From JABSSA01 sp039960995 (GTDB lineage: Bacteria; Pseudomonadota; Alphaproteobacteria; Rhodobacterales; Rhodobacteraceae), in assembly GCA_039960995.1 (NCBI GenBank), contig JBDVKF010000047.1:26847-90846 (forward strand): a stretch of DNA of 64,000 nt. The letters run 5' to 3'. Made by a program: the position numbers and the translations under genes. This document shows, one piece after another, positions 25,258-33,253 of the stretch (positions are counted from its first letter, which is position 1; every line of letters starts with the position of its first letter). The notes below the pieces were generated by a model. The model did not search any database. It was not told the DNA's origin and saw only the letters and a list, made by a program, of their open reading frames with translations.

Positions 25258-25920
25258 TCAAAGGTAAGTAAGTTGCGTTGTAAGGTATTCACCCGTCAGT
25301 CGGTAATGACTGAGCAAAGCAACTGATGCAGCATCTCCGTCGCGTTGGACGGCCGCATCAAAGATATTGTCGTGCTCTGCTGTGATGTCGCGTTTTTGGT
25401 AATTCGGACCACCAGCGGCAAGGTATCTGTACCGTATGTTGAGATCGTATAACTGACTGCAATACCGTTCCAACATTGGAGAATTGGCATTGCTGATCAG
25501 GGTCATATGGAAATTCTTATGCGCTTCTTCGAATGTGTCGGTATCAGCAGAACGTTTCATGCGGTGATGTGACAGAACAAGGCGTTCTTCCCAGTCTGGC
25601 GTGGCTAAGTTCACGGATTGACGCAAAGCCATATCTTCCAGCACAGTCCGCAATCTGAGGATTTCGTCAAAATTCGCCAGGCTCGCCGAAGCTGCACGAA
25701 ACCCGCGTTGGTCTATCCGTTCAACCAACATATCTGAGGTCAAAAGACTAAGCGCTTCGCGGACGGGAGACGCGCCCGTATCCAGCAATTTGCGCAATTC
25801 CTCGATCTTGAGTTTCTTTCCGGCTGGCAAGGCTCCGGTAAGGATCATTTCACGCAACGATAGGTAGGCCGTGCGCGTGGCTGAGGTCTCTCTGCCGTTG
25901 GTATCGTCCATCAAATTCAT
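25258..25920 (-). CDS. GntR-family FCD regulator of malonate genes (MatR-like)
   Basis: A ~220-residue regulator with the winged helix at about residues 12-75 (GKKLKIEELRKLLDTGASPV, REALSLLTSDMLVERIDQRG) and an FCD domain containing FEEAHKNFHMTLIS. The ATG at 25920 follows a GGGGAGG site at good spacing; an in-frame GTG two codons earlier is less likely. It is placed exactly where MatR is found in matABC clusters. It is the second gene after the yciI-like gene and precedes matA, so it may be autoregulated through the operator at 26341. Confidence 0.88.
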   Translation of the reverse strand: MNLMDDTNGRETSATRTAYLSLREMILTGALPAGKKLKIEELRKLLDTGASPVREALSLLTSDMLVERIDQRGFRAASASLANFDEILRLRTVLEDMALRQSVNLATPDWEERLVLSHHRMKRSADTDTFEEAHKNFHMTLISNANSPMLERYCSQLYDLNIRYRYLAAGGPNYQKRDITAEHDNIFDAAVQRDGDAASVALLSHYRLTGEYLTTQLTYL

Positions 25921-25931
25921 GCCCACCTCCC

Positions 25932-26318
25932 CTAGGTCAGCGTGACACTGTTAGTAGACAGCCCAACAGCCAAATTCAACGATCCCTCGTTGATCATCCA
26001 GCGGCGCATTACAAAAGTACGCGCGCCTGATTTGTGCATTGGATCGGCCTCTGCCAGCGCACGGGCAGCTTCCAAGCTGTCGGCGCGATAGATGATCAAG
26101 CCCATACCTTGCATGTTGTCACCACTTTCGTCTGACATGGGACCAGCAAGAGCCAAAAGTCCCTTGCTTTCAAGCTCAGCTTGGTAAGCGAGGTGATCAG
26201 GCAACAACGCCTTTAAGTCCTGTGGTTCCTTATCGGGGGTAGACATCGCAACGTATAGCTCCAATGCCAAAGCTCCTCGCGATTTTGCGTCTGCTTTGTA
26301 GTCTGCCCATGCAACCAT
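25932..26318 (-). CDS. YciI-like (YCII-domain) protein
   Basis: A 128-residue cytoplasmic protein with a ferredoxin-like fold. The family segment is LPDHLAYQAELESKGLLALA followed by GPMSD, and later LAEADPMHKSGARTF, carrying the conserved His and Asp of YCII domains. One member of the family, TftG, dehalogenates chlorohydroxyquinol, so a YciI protein next to an intradiol dioxygenase is suggestive. It is the first gene of the minus-strand operon and lies 12 bases before the GntR gene; the divergent FAA-hydrolase operon starts 93 bases away. Confidence 0.78.
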   Translation of the reverse strand: MVAWADYKADAKSRGALALELYVAMSTPDKEPQDLKALLPDHLAYQAELESKGLLALAGPMSDESGDNMQGMGLIIYRADSLEAARALAEADPMHKSGARTFVMRRWMINEGSLNLAVGLSTNSVTLT

Positions 26319-26340
26319 TTCTATTTCCCCAAGATTTAAA

Positions 26341-26357
26341 AATATCGATATTTATTG
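26341..26357. promoter_or_regulatory. Palindromic AATATCGATATT operator between divergent catabolic operons
   Basis: AATATCGATATT at 26341-26352 is a perfect 12-base palindrome in a 92-base divergent promoter region; a further half (GTCGATATTG) starts at 26364. It matches the site before matA. It can control the yciI-gntR-mat operon on one side and the FAA hydrolase-TRAP-dioxygenase operon on the other. Confidence 0.6.
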
Positions 26358-26410
26358 ACTTGCGTCGATATTGTAGGCAGAAATTATCCAAACTGACAAG
26401 GAATATGCAT

Positions 26411-27292
26411 ATGAAATATCTGGTGGGCGAGACGGAGCATGGCGCTGCTGTGTTTGCTGTAACGGACGAAAAAGCCGTTAATCTTACAGCTTTAGACGCC
26501 GCCGTTGGTTCGGACCTGATGGCGTTGATCAATGATCCGGCGTTGGTAGAATCAGTTTCTGCGAAAATGAGCACTGTGCCGCATGTGCCTCTCGAATCGA
26601 TTACACCCGCGTTGCCAGTTGCCAAGCCCGGCACGATCATCTGTCTTGGGCTGAACTACACCGACCATATCAAAGAGGGGGGATATGATATCCCGGAATA
26701 TCCGGCCCTTTTCATGCGCGGAAAAAACTCGATTATGGCGGCCGGCGCGCCTTTGGTGCGCCCAACGTGTTCTGACAAGTTAGACTACGAAGCAGAATTG
26801 ATGATCGTGGTCGGCAAAGGTGGCAGACACATTTCCGAAGCAGACGCGTTGGATCATGTTTTTGGTTACACTGTTTTCAACGACGGATCCGTGCGGGATT
26901 ATCAACGCAAGACCCACCAATGGACACCAGGCAAAAATTTCGACAACACCGGAGCGGTCGGCCCTTACGTCGTCACTCCTGACGATTTGCCCGCAGGTGC
27001 TGCGGGCCTCAAGATCGAAAGCCGTGTAGGGTCCGAGATTTTGCAATCGTCGAACACGGGCAATATGATATGGTCTGTGGCGCAAACCATTGCGACGATC
27101 TCGGAATACACCACGTTAGAACCCGGTGATTTGATTGCAATGGGAACACCGCCCGGTGTGGGTCACGCCAAGAAACCAAACCCGCGTTGGTTGGTGCCAG
27201 GCGAAGTCGTCGATATCGAAATCGAAGGTATCGGTATTTGTTCCAACCCGATCGTCGACGAAAAAGATCGTATCGTGGTAGCAGCACAATGA
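26411..27292 (+). CDS. Fumarylacetoacetate hydrolase-family protein
   Basis: A 293-residue protein of the FAH superfamily (hydrolases, hydratases, decarboxylases and acylpyruvases acting on keto acids). Core motifs are IICLGLNYTDHIKEGG, LDYEAELMIVVGKGG with the metal-binding Glu pair, and VFNDGSVRDYQ with the third acid. LEPGDLIAMGTPPGVG closes the fold. The start ATG at 26411 gives MKYLVGE; an ATG six bases earlier is possible. It is the first gene of a long operon including a TRAP transporter and an intradiol dioxygenase, so it probably acts on a ring-cleavage or keto-acid product. Confidence 0.88.
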   Translation: MKYLVGETEHGAAVFAVTDEKAVNLTALDAAVGSDLMALINDPALVESVSAKMSTVPHVPLESITPALPVAKPGTIICLGLNYTDHIKEGGYDIPEYPALFMRGKNSIMAAGAPLVRPTCSDKLDYEAELMIVVGKGGRHISEADALDHVFGYTVFNDGSVRDYQRKTHQWTPGKNFDNTGAVGPYVVTPDDLPAGAAGLKIESRVGSEILQSSNTGNMIWSVAQTIATISEYTTLEPGDLIAMGTPPGVGHAKKPNPRWLVPGEVVDIEIEGIGICSNPIVDEKDRIVVAAQ

Positions 27293-27954
27293 ATGCACCA
27301 ACAGGCAAAGAACTAGATGAATTGCGTGCAAAAGCGCAGGAAGATCATCGCGCCCTGCGTGGCCGGATCAACCGTCTTTCGGATGATGCGATTGATCTGA
27401 TCCTGCGGGATGCGCGGTCACATTATGCGTGGACGGATAAACCCATTCCGGACGGCATGTTGGAAGAAATCTACGACATAACGATCAACGGCGCGACGTC
27501 GATGAATACCCTGCCTGCGCGGTTCATCTTTGTGAAATCGCCAGAGGGCAAAGAACGTCTTGCCAAGTCGCTCAAGCCGCAGAACGTCGTAAAAATGATG
27601 GGTGCGCCGGTGACTGCAATTATCGCGCAGGACATGAATTTCTGGCACGAATTGCCTTTCCTCTTCCCGCATGAAGACCGGCGGCACATGTTTGATGGCA
27701 ATGACGCCTATTGCGAAGACACCGCATATCGTAATGCGACCCTGCAAGGTGCCTATTTTATGATAGCGGCACGGGCTGTCGGGTTGGACGTTGGCGCGAT
27801 GTCGGGTTTTTCAAACGCGATTGTGGATGAAGAATTCTTCAAAGGCACAAGCCTGAAATCTAACTTTCTGTGCAACATCGGATACGCGGACGAAACCGCG
27901 CTGTTCCAAAAACTGCCACGCTTTGCATTCGATAAAGCGTGCAGCGTGATCTAA
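27289..27954 (+). CDS. Nitroreductase-family protein, RutE (malonic semialdehyde reductase)-like
   Basis: A 221-residue flavoprotein-type reductase. The motifs ARSHYAWTDKPIPDGMLEEI, GATSMNTLPARFIFV and GLDVGAMSGFSNAIVDEEFF, with the C-terminal FAFDKACSVI, follow RutE, which reduces malonic semialdehyde to 3-hydroxypropionate in pyrimidine catabolism. It overlaps the FAA hydrolase by four bases. No other rut genes are here, so a different source of malonic semialdehyde, or another substrate, must be assumed. Proximity to the malonate genes is noteworthy. Confidence 0.8.
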   Translation: MNAPTGKELDELRAKAQEDHRALRGRINRLSDDAIDLILRDARSHYAWTDKPIPDGMLEEIYDITINGATSMNTLPARFIFVKSPEGKERLAKSLKPQNVVKMMGAPVTAIIAQDMNFWHELPFLFPHEDRRHMFDGNDAYCEDTAYRNATLQGAYFMIAARAVGLDVGAMSGFSNAIVDEEFFKGTSLKSNFLCNIGYADETALFQKLPRFAFDKACSVI

Positions 27955-27966
27955 GAGGACAAATAC

Positions 27967-28425
27967 ATGGCTGTGAAAATGAAAACCGTCGTAACGTATC
28001 GGGCAAAAGCTGAATGCCCGACGCATGCACGTACGGAAATTCCTGTGCGTGACTTGAACGTTGTGATTGACGAACCCACCGAACGCGGCGGGACAAACCT
28101 TGGCCCGACACCGACCGAAACGGCGATGACCGCTTTGATCGCGTGTACCAACGTGATCGGCCACAAAAACGCGAAACGCTTGGGCATCGATTTGGGTGAA
28201 ATCTCGATTGATGCAGACTGCAAATTCGACCGGCGCGGTGTCCTCATGGAAGAAGAAATCGACGTTCCGTTTCCCGCGATCACGCTAACTGTGAATTGCA
28301 CGACACCCGCCAGCCAAGCAGAGTTGGAACAGGTTGGGGTAGAAACCGCGAAATACTGTGCCATTGCCAAATTGTTCGAAGCAGCTGGTACGGACCTGAC
28401 GGTGAATTGGGTGAAAGCAAACTAA
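27967..28425 (+). CDS. OsmC/Ohr-family protein
   Basis: A 152-residue protein of the OsmC superfamily (thiol peroxidases and relatives). Two conserved cysteines are visible: ALIACTNVIGHKNAKRLG and AKYCAIAKLFEAAG, positioned as the OsmC active pair. A mid-chain GPTPTETAMTALIACT segment is typical. It follows the nitroreductase by 12 bases in the same operon. OsmC members in catabolic operons may protect against peroxides or have a non-peroxidase role; the substrate is unknown. Confidence 0.82.
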   Translation: MAVKMKTVVTYRAKAECPTHARTEIPVRDLNVVIDEPTERGGTNLGPTPTETAMTALIACTNVIGHKNAKRLGIDLGEISIDADCKFDRRGVLMEEEIDVPFPAITLTVNCTTPASQAELEQVGVETAKYCAIAKLFEAAGTDLTVNWVKAN

Positions 28426-28470
28426 TATCACTTGGGCCGACGCGCCCACTTTTCTGGGAGGAAAAAGTAC

Positions 28471-29544
28471 ATGATGAATTGGACACGACGCGCTCTGCTA
28501 GGGGCTACACTTGCAACACTGACATCATTGCCCGCAGCGGCACAGGAAACCATTTCCGCAGTTGTCATTGATGGGTATCCTGATCGGGCACTATGGGTAA
28601 AGGAATTCACGAATTTCTTCATTCCCGAAGTTGATCGTCGGTTGGCCGAAAATGGCAATTTCGTCATGAACTGGCAGGAAAATTACGGTGGTTCTATCGT
28701 AAAACCCAAAGGGGTTCTTGAAGGTGTTGAACTGGGTCTTGGGGACATTGGAATTGTCACGACAATTTTCCATTCTTCGAAACTGCCAAGCCAAGCCCTG
28801 TCTGCTGTAACTCCGTTTGTATCCAGCGATGCACGGGCTGTTGCGCAGGCCGTCGACGAAATCGCACGTGAATTCCCTGCGATGCAGAACGAATTTGCGG
28901 CGCAGAACCAAGTGTATCTGGCAACCGGCGTTGTGCTGAACAGTTATCAGATGTTCTCAACCAAAGAAGTGAGCGCTGTTTCCGATTTGGAAGGCTTCAA
29001 AGTTGCGGGTGCGGGGATGAACCTGCGTTATTTGGAGGGGATCCAAGACGCGGCAGGCGTGCGTGGCGGTTTGACCGACTTTTACAACATGTTGCAAACC
29101 GGTTTGGTGGACGCAGGCATGTTGTGGCCCGAAGCGGCAGCAACCTTCAAAATTTCCGAAGTGGCACCCTATATGCTGCGCGCGGATCTTGGTGCTGTGA
29201 ACTCGAAAACGATCACGGTGAACAAAGATTATTGGGACGGGCTTCCTGATGAAGTGAAAGAAGTCTTGCAAGCCGTCGCAGTTGACTATCGTGACCACCT
29301 TGCCGGCATCGCAATGGATCGCGCAGCAGCAGCAGAAGAAGCCTATGTCGCAGCAGGTGGGAAAATCATCGAAGTATCTGCAGAAGATCGCTTGGCCTGG
29401 GCTGCAGCGATGCCAAACATCGCACAAGAATGGGCCACCACCCTGAATGACAAAGGTGAGCCTGGGTCGGAAATGCTTGCGGCCTATCTTGGCAAACTCC
29501 AAGCCGCTGGTTTCGTCGGCGTTCGCGATTGGTCCAAGCAGTAA
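28471..29544 (+). CDS. TRAP transporter periplasmic binding protein (DctP family, second system)
   Basis: A 357-residue exported protein with an N-terminal Arg-Arg signal (NWTRRALLGATLATLTSLPA, cleavage near AAA-Q). The core has VKPKGVLEGVELGLGDIGIV, LTDFYNMLQTGLVDAGMLWP and AVNSKTITVNKDYWDGLPDE, the DctP arrangement, though it is diverged from the first system. The ATG at 28471 has a GGGAGG site nine bases upstream. Two permeases follow. Its substrate is probably the compound consumed by the surrounding enzymes, such as an aromatic or dicarboxylic acid. Confidence 0.88.
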   Translation: MMNWTRRALLGATLATLTSLPAAAQETISAVVIDGYPDRALWVKEFTNFFIPEVDRRLAENGNFVMNWQENYGGSIVKPKGVLEGVELGLGDIGIVTTIFHSSKLPSQALSAVTPFVSSDARAVAQAVDEIAREFPAMQNEFAAQNQVYLATGVVLNSYQMFSTKEVSAVSDLEGFKVAGAGMNLRYLEGIQDAAGVRGGLTDFYNMLQTGLVDAGMLWPEAAATFKISEVAPYMLRADLGAVNSKTITVNKDYWDGLPDEVKEVLQAVAVDYRDHLAGIAMDRAAAAEEAYVAAGGKIIEVSAEDRLAWAAAMPNIAQEWATTLNDKGEPGSEMLAAYLGKLQAAGFVGVRDWSKQ

Positions 29545-29575
29545 ACACTGACCGACCCGAGAAAGGGCCAAGATA

Positions 29576-30148
29576 ATGCTCAAGTCTGGAATGACCGGCC
29601 TCTCTCGGGTCGCCAATACACTTGCGATCGCGGCCAACGTTGCAGGGACATGTACTGTCTTAACGTTGGTGGTGATCCTGAATGTCGATGTGATCGCCCG
29701 GGGATTGTTCAACGCGCCACTTAAGGGGACTTACGAAATTGTCCAGCTGGCCGTCGTGTTCATCGTCTTCTTGCAACTGGCGGATGTGGTGCGCGCGGAT
29801 CGGTTAACGCGATCGGACGGGTTTTTGAACCTGTTACACAGCCGCCGTCCGGGTCTGACCACCAATATACGACGCATCATAAACGCGTTTTCGGCAATCT
29901 TTATGGGCCTGATTGCATACATCATGTTCCCTGAGTTTATCAAAATGTGGGGGACACAAGATTTCTTCGGTGTCCCTGGTGTTTTCACGGTGCCATGGTG
30001 GCCGGTCAAATTGGTCATCGCATCCGGCAGCGCACTGGCATGCGTCGTCTTCGCGCTCAAGGTCATCACCGGGCAAGATCGCCCTCAATTGATCAGAATG
30101 CCCGAACATGATGCTCCTAAAAATTCCGACACAGGCGAACCAAAATAA
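29576..30148 (+). CDS. TRAP transporter small permease (DctQ family, second system)
   Basis: A 190-residue four-helix membrane protein: segments near residues 16-42, 52-72, 98-118 and 137-158. The conserved NVDVIARGLFNAPLKGTYEI and QLADVVRADRLTRSD segments identify DctQ. Its stop overlaps the dctM start by one base (TAATG). It links the binding protein to the large permease. Confidence 0.9.
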   Translation: MLKSGMTGLSRVANTLAIAANVAGTCTVLTLVVILNVDVIARGLFNAPLKGTYEIVQLAVVFIVFLQLADVVRADRLTRSDGFLNLLHSRRPGLTTNIRRIINAFSAIFMGLIAYIMFPEFIKMWGTQDFFGVPGVFTVPWWPVKLVIASGSALACVVFALKVITGQDRPQLIRMPEHDAPKNSDTGEPK

Positions 30149-31452
30149 TGACCCCTATTGAAATCGGCCTGATCTCCGTCGTTGCGATCGTCTTTCTGAT
30201 CTATTCGGGCGTTTATATCCCTATTGCTTTGGGCATGGTGTCGTTGATTTCGATCTGGATCATGCGCGACAATTTCACGTTGTCGCTGAACCTGTTGAAA
30301 ATAGCTGTCGGCGATAGCGCGATGGTCTACAGTTTTGCCACCATACCTTTGTTCACCTTTATGGGGTTGATCGTCTCCAAGGCTGGGTTGGGGCGAGACA
30401 TCTATGAGGTCATGACGATGCGGTTTCGCAAAGTTAAAGGCGGCATCGGGATGGCAACTGTAGGGGCGAACGCTGTGTTCGCAGCCGTAACAGGATCCTC
30501 TATCGCGTCAGCGTCCGTGTTCACCAAAGTGTCGGTGCCGCAAATGATTGCGCAGGATTACAACCCGCGTTTTGCCGTCGGCGTGGTCGCCGGATCTTCT
30601 GTTCTTGGTATGATCATTCCACCCTCGGCGATGTTGATCATCTACAGCTTCGTGGCCGAACAATCCGTCGGTGATATGTTCCTCGCTGGCGTTATCCCAG
30701 GGATCATATTGGCCATCGCCTATGTCGCTGCAATTTGGGCCATGGGACGTTACACGCCGAATTTCGTGGGCGGCCGCAAAGTCGAGGACACAGAATGGAT
30801 GTCCAAAGGTGAAGTAGCTTCAAAAACTTTGCCCACTTTGGGTCTGATCACAATCGTTCTGGGCGGGATCTACACTGGATGGATGACCGCTGTTGAAGCG
30901 GGCGCGACAGGATCGCTTGTTGCACTGATCATCGCATTGACGCGCCGGTCCATTTCTTTGAAGGGCTTCTGGGAGGCATTGCTCGAAACAGGGCATATCA
31001 CAGCAGCCATTCTGTTTCTGATCACAGCGGCGTCGATATACAGCCGAATGCTGGGTCTTGCCGGGTTGCCGAACCAACTTCAGGACTTGCTTGCTGGCAA
31101 CTCAGCTTCTTTCTGGATGGTCATGCTTTTGTACATCTTGCTGATGATCTTTCTGGGCACAATTTTGGACACGGCGTCCATCATTCTGATTGTCGTGCCC
31201 TTGTTTTTACCCCTAGTCGAAGCGCTAGACATGTCACTGATTTGGTTTGGCATCATCACGGTTGTCGGCGCGGAAATTGGGCTCTTGACCCCACCTCTTG
31301 GGATATCCTGTTTCGTTATCAAATCGACGTTGAATGACGATAGCATCTCGCTAAAGGATGTGTTCATGGGAGCACTGCCATTCGCGTTTGTGATGCTGAT
31401 CATTTTGCTCATTCTGATTCAATTCCCAATCCTAAGCCTTGCTCTCCTTTAA
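30148..31452 (+). CDS. TRAP transporter large permease (DctM family, second system)
   Basis: A 434-residue protein with about twelve membrane segments and the DctM motifs IPLFTFMGLIVSKAGLG, AVTGSSIASASVFTKVSVPQ and GMIIPPSAMLIIYSFVAEQS. It belongs to the same family as the gene at 15417 but is clearly a separate lineage. It is followed 12 bases later by the intradiol dioxygenase, tying the transporter to the catabolic genes. Confidence 0.93.
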   Translation: MTPIEIGLISVVAIVFLIYSGVYIPIALGMVSLISIWIMRDNFTLSLNLLKIAVGDSAMVYSFATIPLFTFMGLIVSKAGLGRDIYEVMTMRFRKVKGGIGMATVGANAVFAAVTGSSIASASVFTKVSVPQMIAQDYNPRFAVGVVAGSSVLGMIIPPSAMLIIYSFVAEQSVGDMFLAGVIPGIILAIAYVAAIWAMGRYTPNFVGGRKVEDTEWMSKGEVASKTLPTLGLITIVLGGIYTGWMTAVEAGATGSLVALIIALTRRSISLKGFWEALLETGHITAAILFLITAASIYSRMLGLAGLPNQLQDLLAGNSASFWMVMLLYILLMIFLGTILDTASIILIVVPLFLPLVEALDMSLIWFGIITVVGAEIGLLTPPLGISCFVIKSTLNDDSISLKDVFMGALPFAFVMLIILLILIQFPILSLALL

Positions 31453-31464
31453 GGATATTCCCCC

Positions 31465-32331
31465 ATGCGCAACGTGACGAAAAACAACATCACCGATGTT
31501 TTCAAAAGCTACATGAGCGACGACATGGATTCGCGCACACGCGAAATCATGAGCTCGCTTGTCCAGCACATGCATGACTTTGCCCGCGAGACAAATCTGA
31601 CCCATGATGAATGGCGCAAAGGCATCGCATTTCTGGAAGGCTGTGCGGCAATCGAAACCGAAGACCGCCACGAATTTGTCCTTGCGTCGGACGTTCTGGG
31701 TGTCTCGTCTTTGATAGATATGCTGCATTCTTCGGACGACGCGACATCATCATCCGTGCTCGGCCCATTTCACGTATCCGGCGCACCGCCGTTGGCGTAC
31801 GGGGGTGATATGAAGCGCGACTTTGGCGGCCCGGTTCTGTTGTCAGAAGGCGTTATTCGGGACACGGATGGGAATCCGATTGGAGGCGCTGAACTAGATA
31901 TTTGGCAAACAGCACCCAATGGGCTGTACGCAAGCCAGGACGATAAACAGGACACGTTTTCGTTTCATGGACTCATGACAGTGGGTGACGATGGACGCTA
32001 TGCGTTCACGACGGTCAAACCTGTCGAATACACCGTTCCGTCTGATGGGCCGGTGGGGGACATATTGCGCGCATGTGGTCGACACCCGTGGCGTCCATCG
32101 CATCTGCACTTCATCGTCAAAGCGCCGGGTTACCGCACATTGGTGACAGAGATTTTCCCCCAAGATGATCCGTATTTGGACCAGGACACGGTATTTGGGG
32201 TTCGCGATGATCTTGTCATGACATACCACGAAAAAGACGCCACAGAATTCCCGGATGGAATGGCATTGTCTGGTCAGGTCAATGACTCGTTCTTGGCGGT
32301 CGAATTTGATGTGATACTCGCAAAAGACTAA
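31465..32331 (+). CDS. Intradiol ring-cleavage dioxygenase, hydroxyquinol 1,2-dioxygenase-like
   Basis: A 288-residue non-heme Fe(III) enzyme. The N-terminal helical domain (residues 1-~100, HDEWRKGIAFLEGC) belongs to the catechol/hydroxyquinol 1,2-dioxygenase type. The iron ligands are visible: Tyr in NGLYASQ, Tyr in VEYTVPSDGPVGDILRA, and two His in HPWRPSHLHF. The YTVPSDGPVG stretch favours hydroxyquinol over catechol substrates. The product would be maleylacetate, but no maleylacetate reductase is encoded nearby, so the downstream route here differs or lies elsewhere. Confidence 0.9.
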   Translation: MRNVTKNNITDVFKSYMSDDMDSRTREIMSSLVQHMHDFARETNLTHDEWRKGIAFLEGCAAIETEDRHEFVLASDVLGVSSLIDMLHSSDDATSSSVLGPFHVSGAPPLAYGGDMKRDFGGPVLLSEGVIRDTDGNPIGGAELDIWQTAPNGLYASQDDKQDTFSFHGLMTVGDDGRYAFTTVKPVEYTVPSDGPVGDILRACGRHPWRPSHLHFIVKAPGYRTLVTEIFPQDDPYLDQDTVFGVRDDLVMTYHEKDATEFPDGMALSGQVNDSFLAVEFDVILAKD

Positions 32332-32376
32332 CCTGCGCGATACTGCCCCAAGGCAGGGTCATAGCGAGGCAGAAAA

Positions 32377-33177
32377 TTGCAAATCATGTGTTTGAACGGT
32401 TGGGGCGGCAAGCTGCATGATGCGCTGCTGCCCTACGTCGCCGCATCTGCGCCAGATATTCTGTGCTTGCAAGAAGTGGTGCACAGCCCGACGACCGATA
32501 AAGACTGGCTGACCTATCGCGATGGCGATCACGTCCTGCCGCAAAGGGCTAACTTTTTTAGGGATGTGTGTCGCGCATTGCCAGATCATGTGGCCGTGTT
32601 TTGTCCTGCGGCTCAAGGTGTTCTTTGGGATGATCAGATTTCGGTCCCTTCACAATTTGGGCTGGCAACCTTTGTTCACAAATCCATTCCAATCATCGAA
32701 CAGGTGCAGGGGTTTGTGCATAAAGACTATTCGCCAGAGGGATATGGAGATCACCCACGTTCGCGCAACGCACATGGTGTTCGGGTCTATGATTATAAAA
32801 ACAACCGACCTGTCTGTGTGACCCATATGCATGGGCTGCGTGATCTGAATGGCAAGATGGACACGCCAGAGCGCGCAATTCAGGCGAAACGGCTTCTTGA
32901 TGTGTCGCGACGCATATCGCGGGCAGGGGATCTGTCTGTTGTTTGCGGTGATTTTAATATTGAGCCCGACAGTGAAACCCTGAAAATCCTCGCGCAAGCC
33001 GGACTAACTGAACTGGTGGCGCATTGGTGTTTCCCCAGCACGCGGAATTCATTTTACAAAAAGCCGGGGAAATTTGCAGACTATATGCTCGTCAGCGACA
33101 AAGACGCAGTTCATGATTTTAAAGTAATCTATGACCCCGAAGTGTCAGATCATTGTCCATTGGTGATCGACCTTTAG
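32377..33177 (+). CDS. Endonuclease/exonuclease/phosphatase (EEP)-fold protein
   Basis: A 266-residue metal-dependent hydrolase-type protein. The start MQIMCLNGWGGKLHD, ILCLQEVV with the catalytic Glu, VVCGDFNIEPDS (Asp and Asn) and SDHCPLVIDL (Asp-His) form the complete active site of the DNase I-like fold. It starts at TTG 32377, since the family pattern M-x-I-x-x-x-N is satisfied there. It follows the dioxygenase by 45 bases on the same strand; a DNA, phosphoester or phospholipid substrate cannot be told apart. Confidence 0.85.
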   Translation: MQIMCLNGWGGKLHDALLPYVAASAPDILCLQEVVHSPTTDKDWLTYRDGDHVLPQRANFFRDVCRALPDHVAVFCPAAQGVLWDDQISVPSQFGLATFVHKSIPIIEQVQGFVHKDYSPEGYGDHPRSRNAHGVRVYDYKNNRPVCVTHMHGLRDLNGKMDTPERAIQAKRLLDVSRRISRAGDLSVVCGDFNIEPDSETLKILAQAGLTELVAHWCFPSTRNSFYKKPGKFADYMLVSDKDAVHDFKVIYDPEVSDHCPLVIDL

Positions 33178-33196
33178 CAGTGCAACGGCGACGCTA

Positions 33197-33225
33197 AACA
33201 AAAAAGACCGGGCGCGAACGCCCGG
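33197..33225 (-). terminator. Rho-independent terminator for the glnK-amtB operon
   Basis: CCGGGCG at 33208-33214 and CGCCCGG at 33219-33225 form a 7-bp stem with a CGAA tetraloop; the minus strand then has a run of T (A run at 33199-33205). It ends amtB, and the facing EEP gene stops just before it. Confidence 0.82.
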
Positions 33226-33253
33226 CCAGTGGACCAACCTAAGGAGGAGGACC

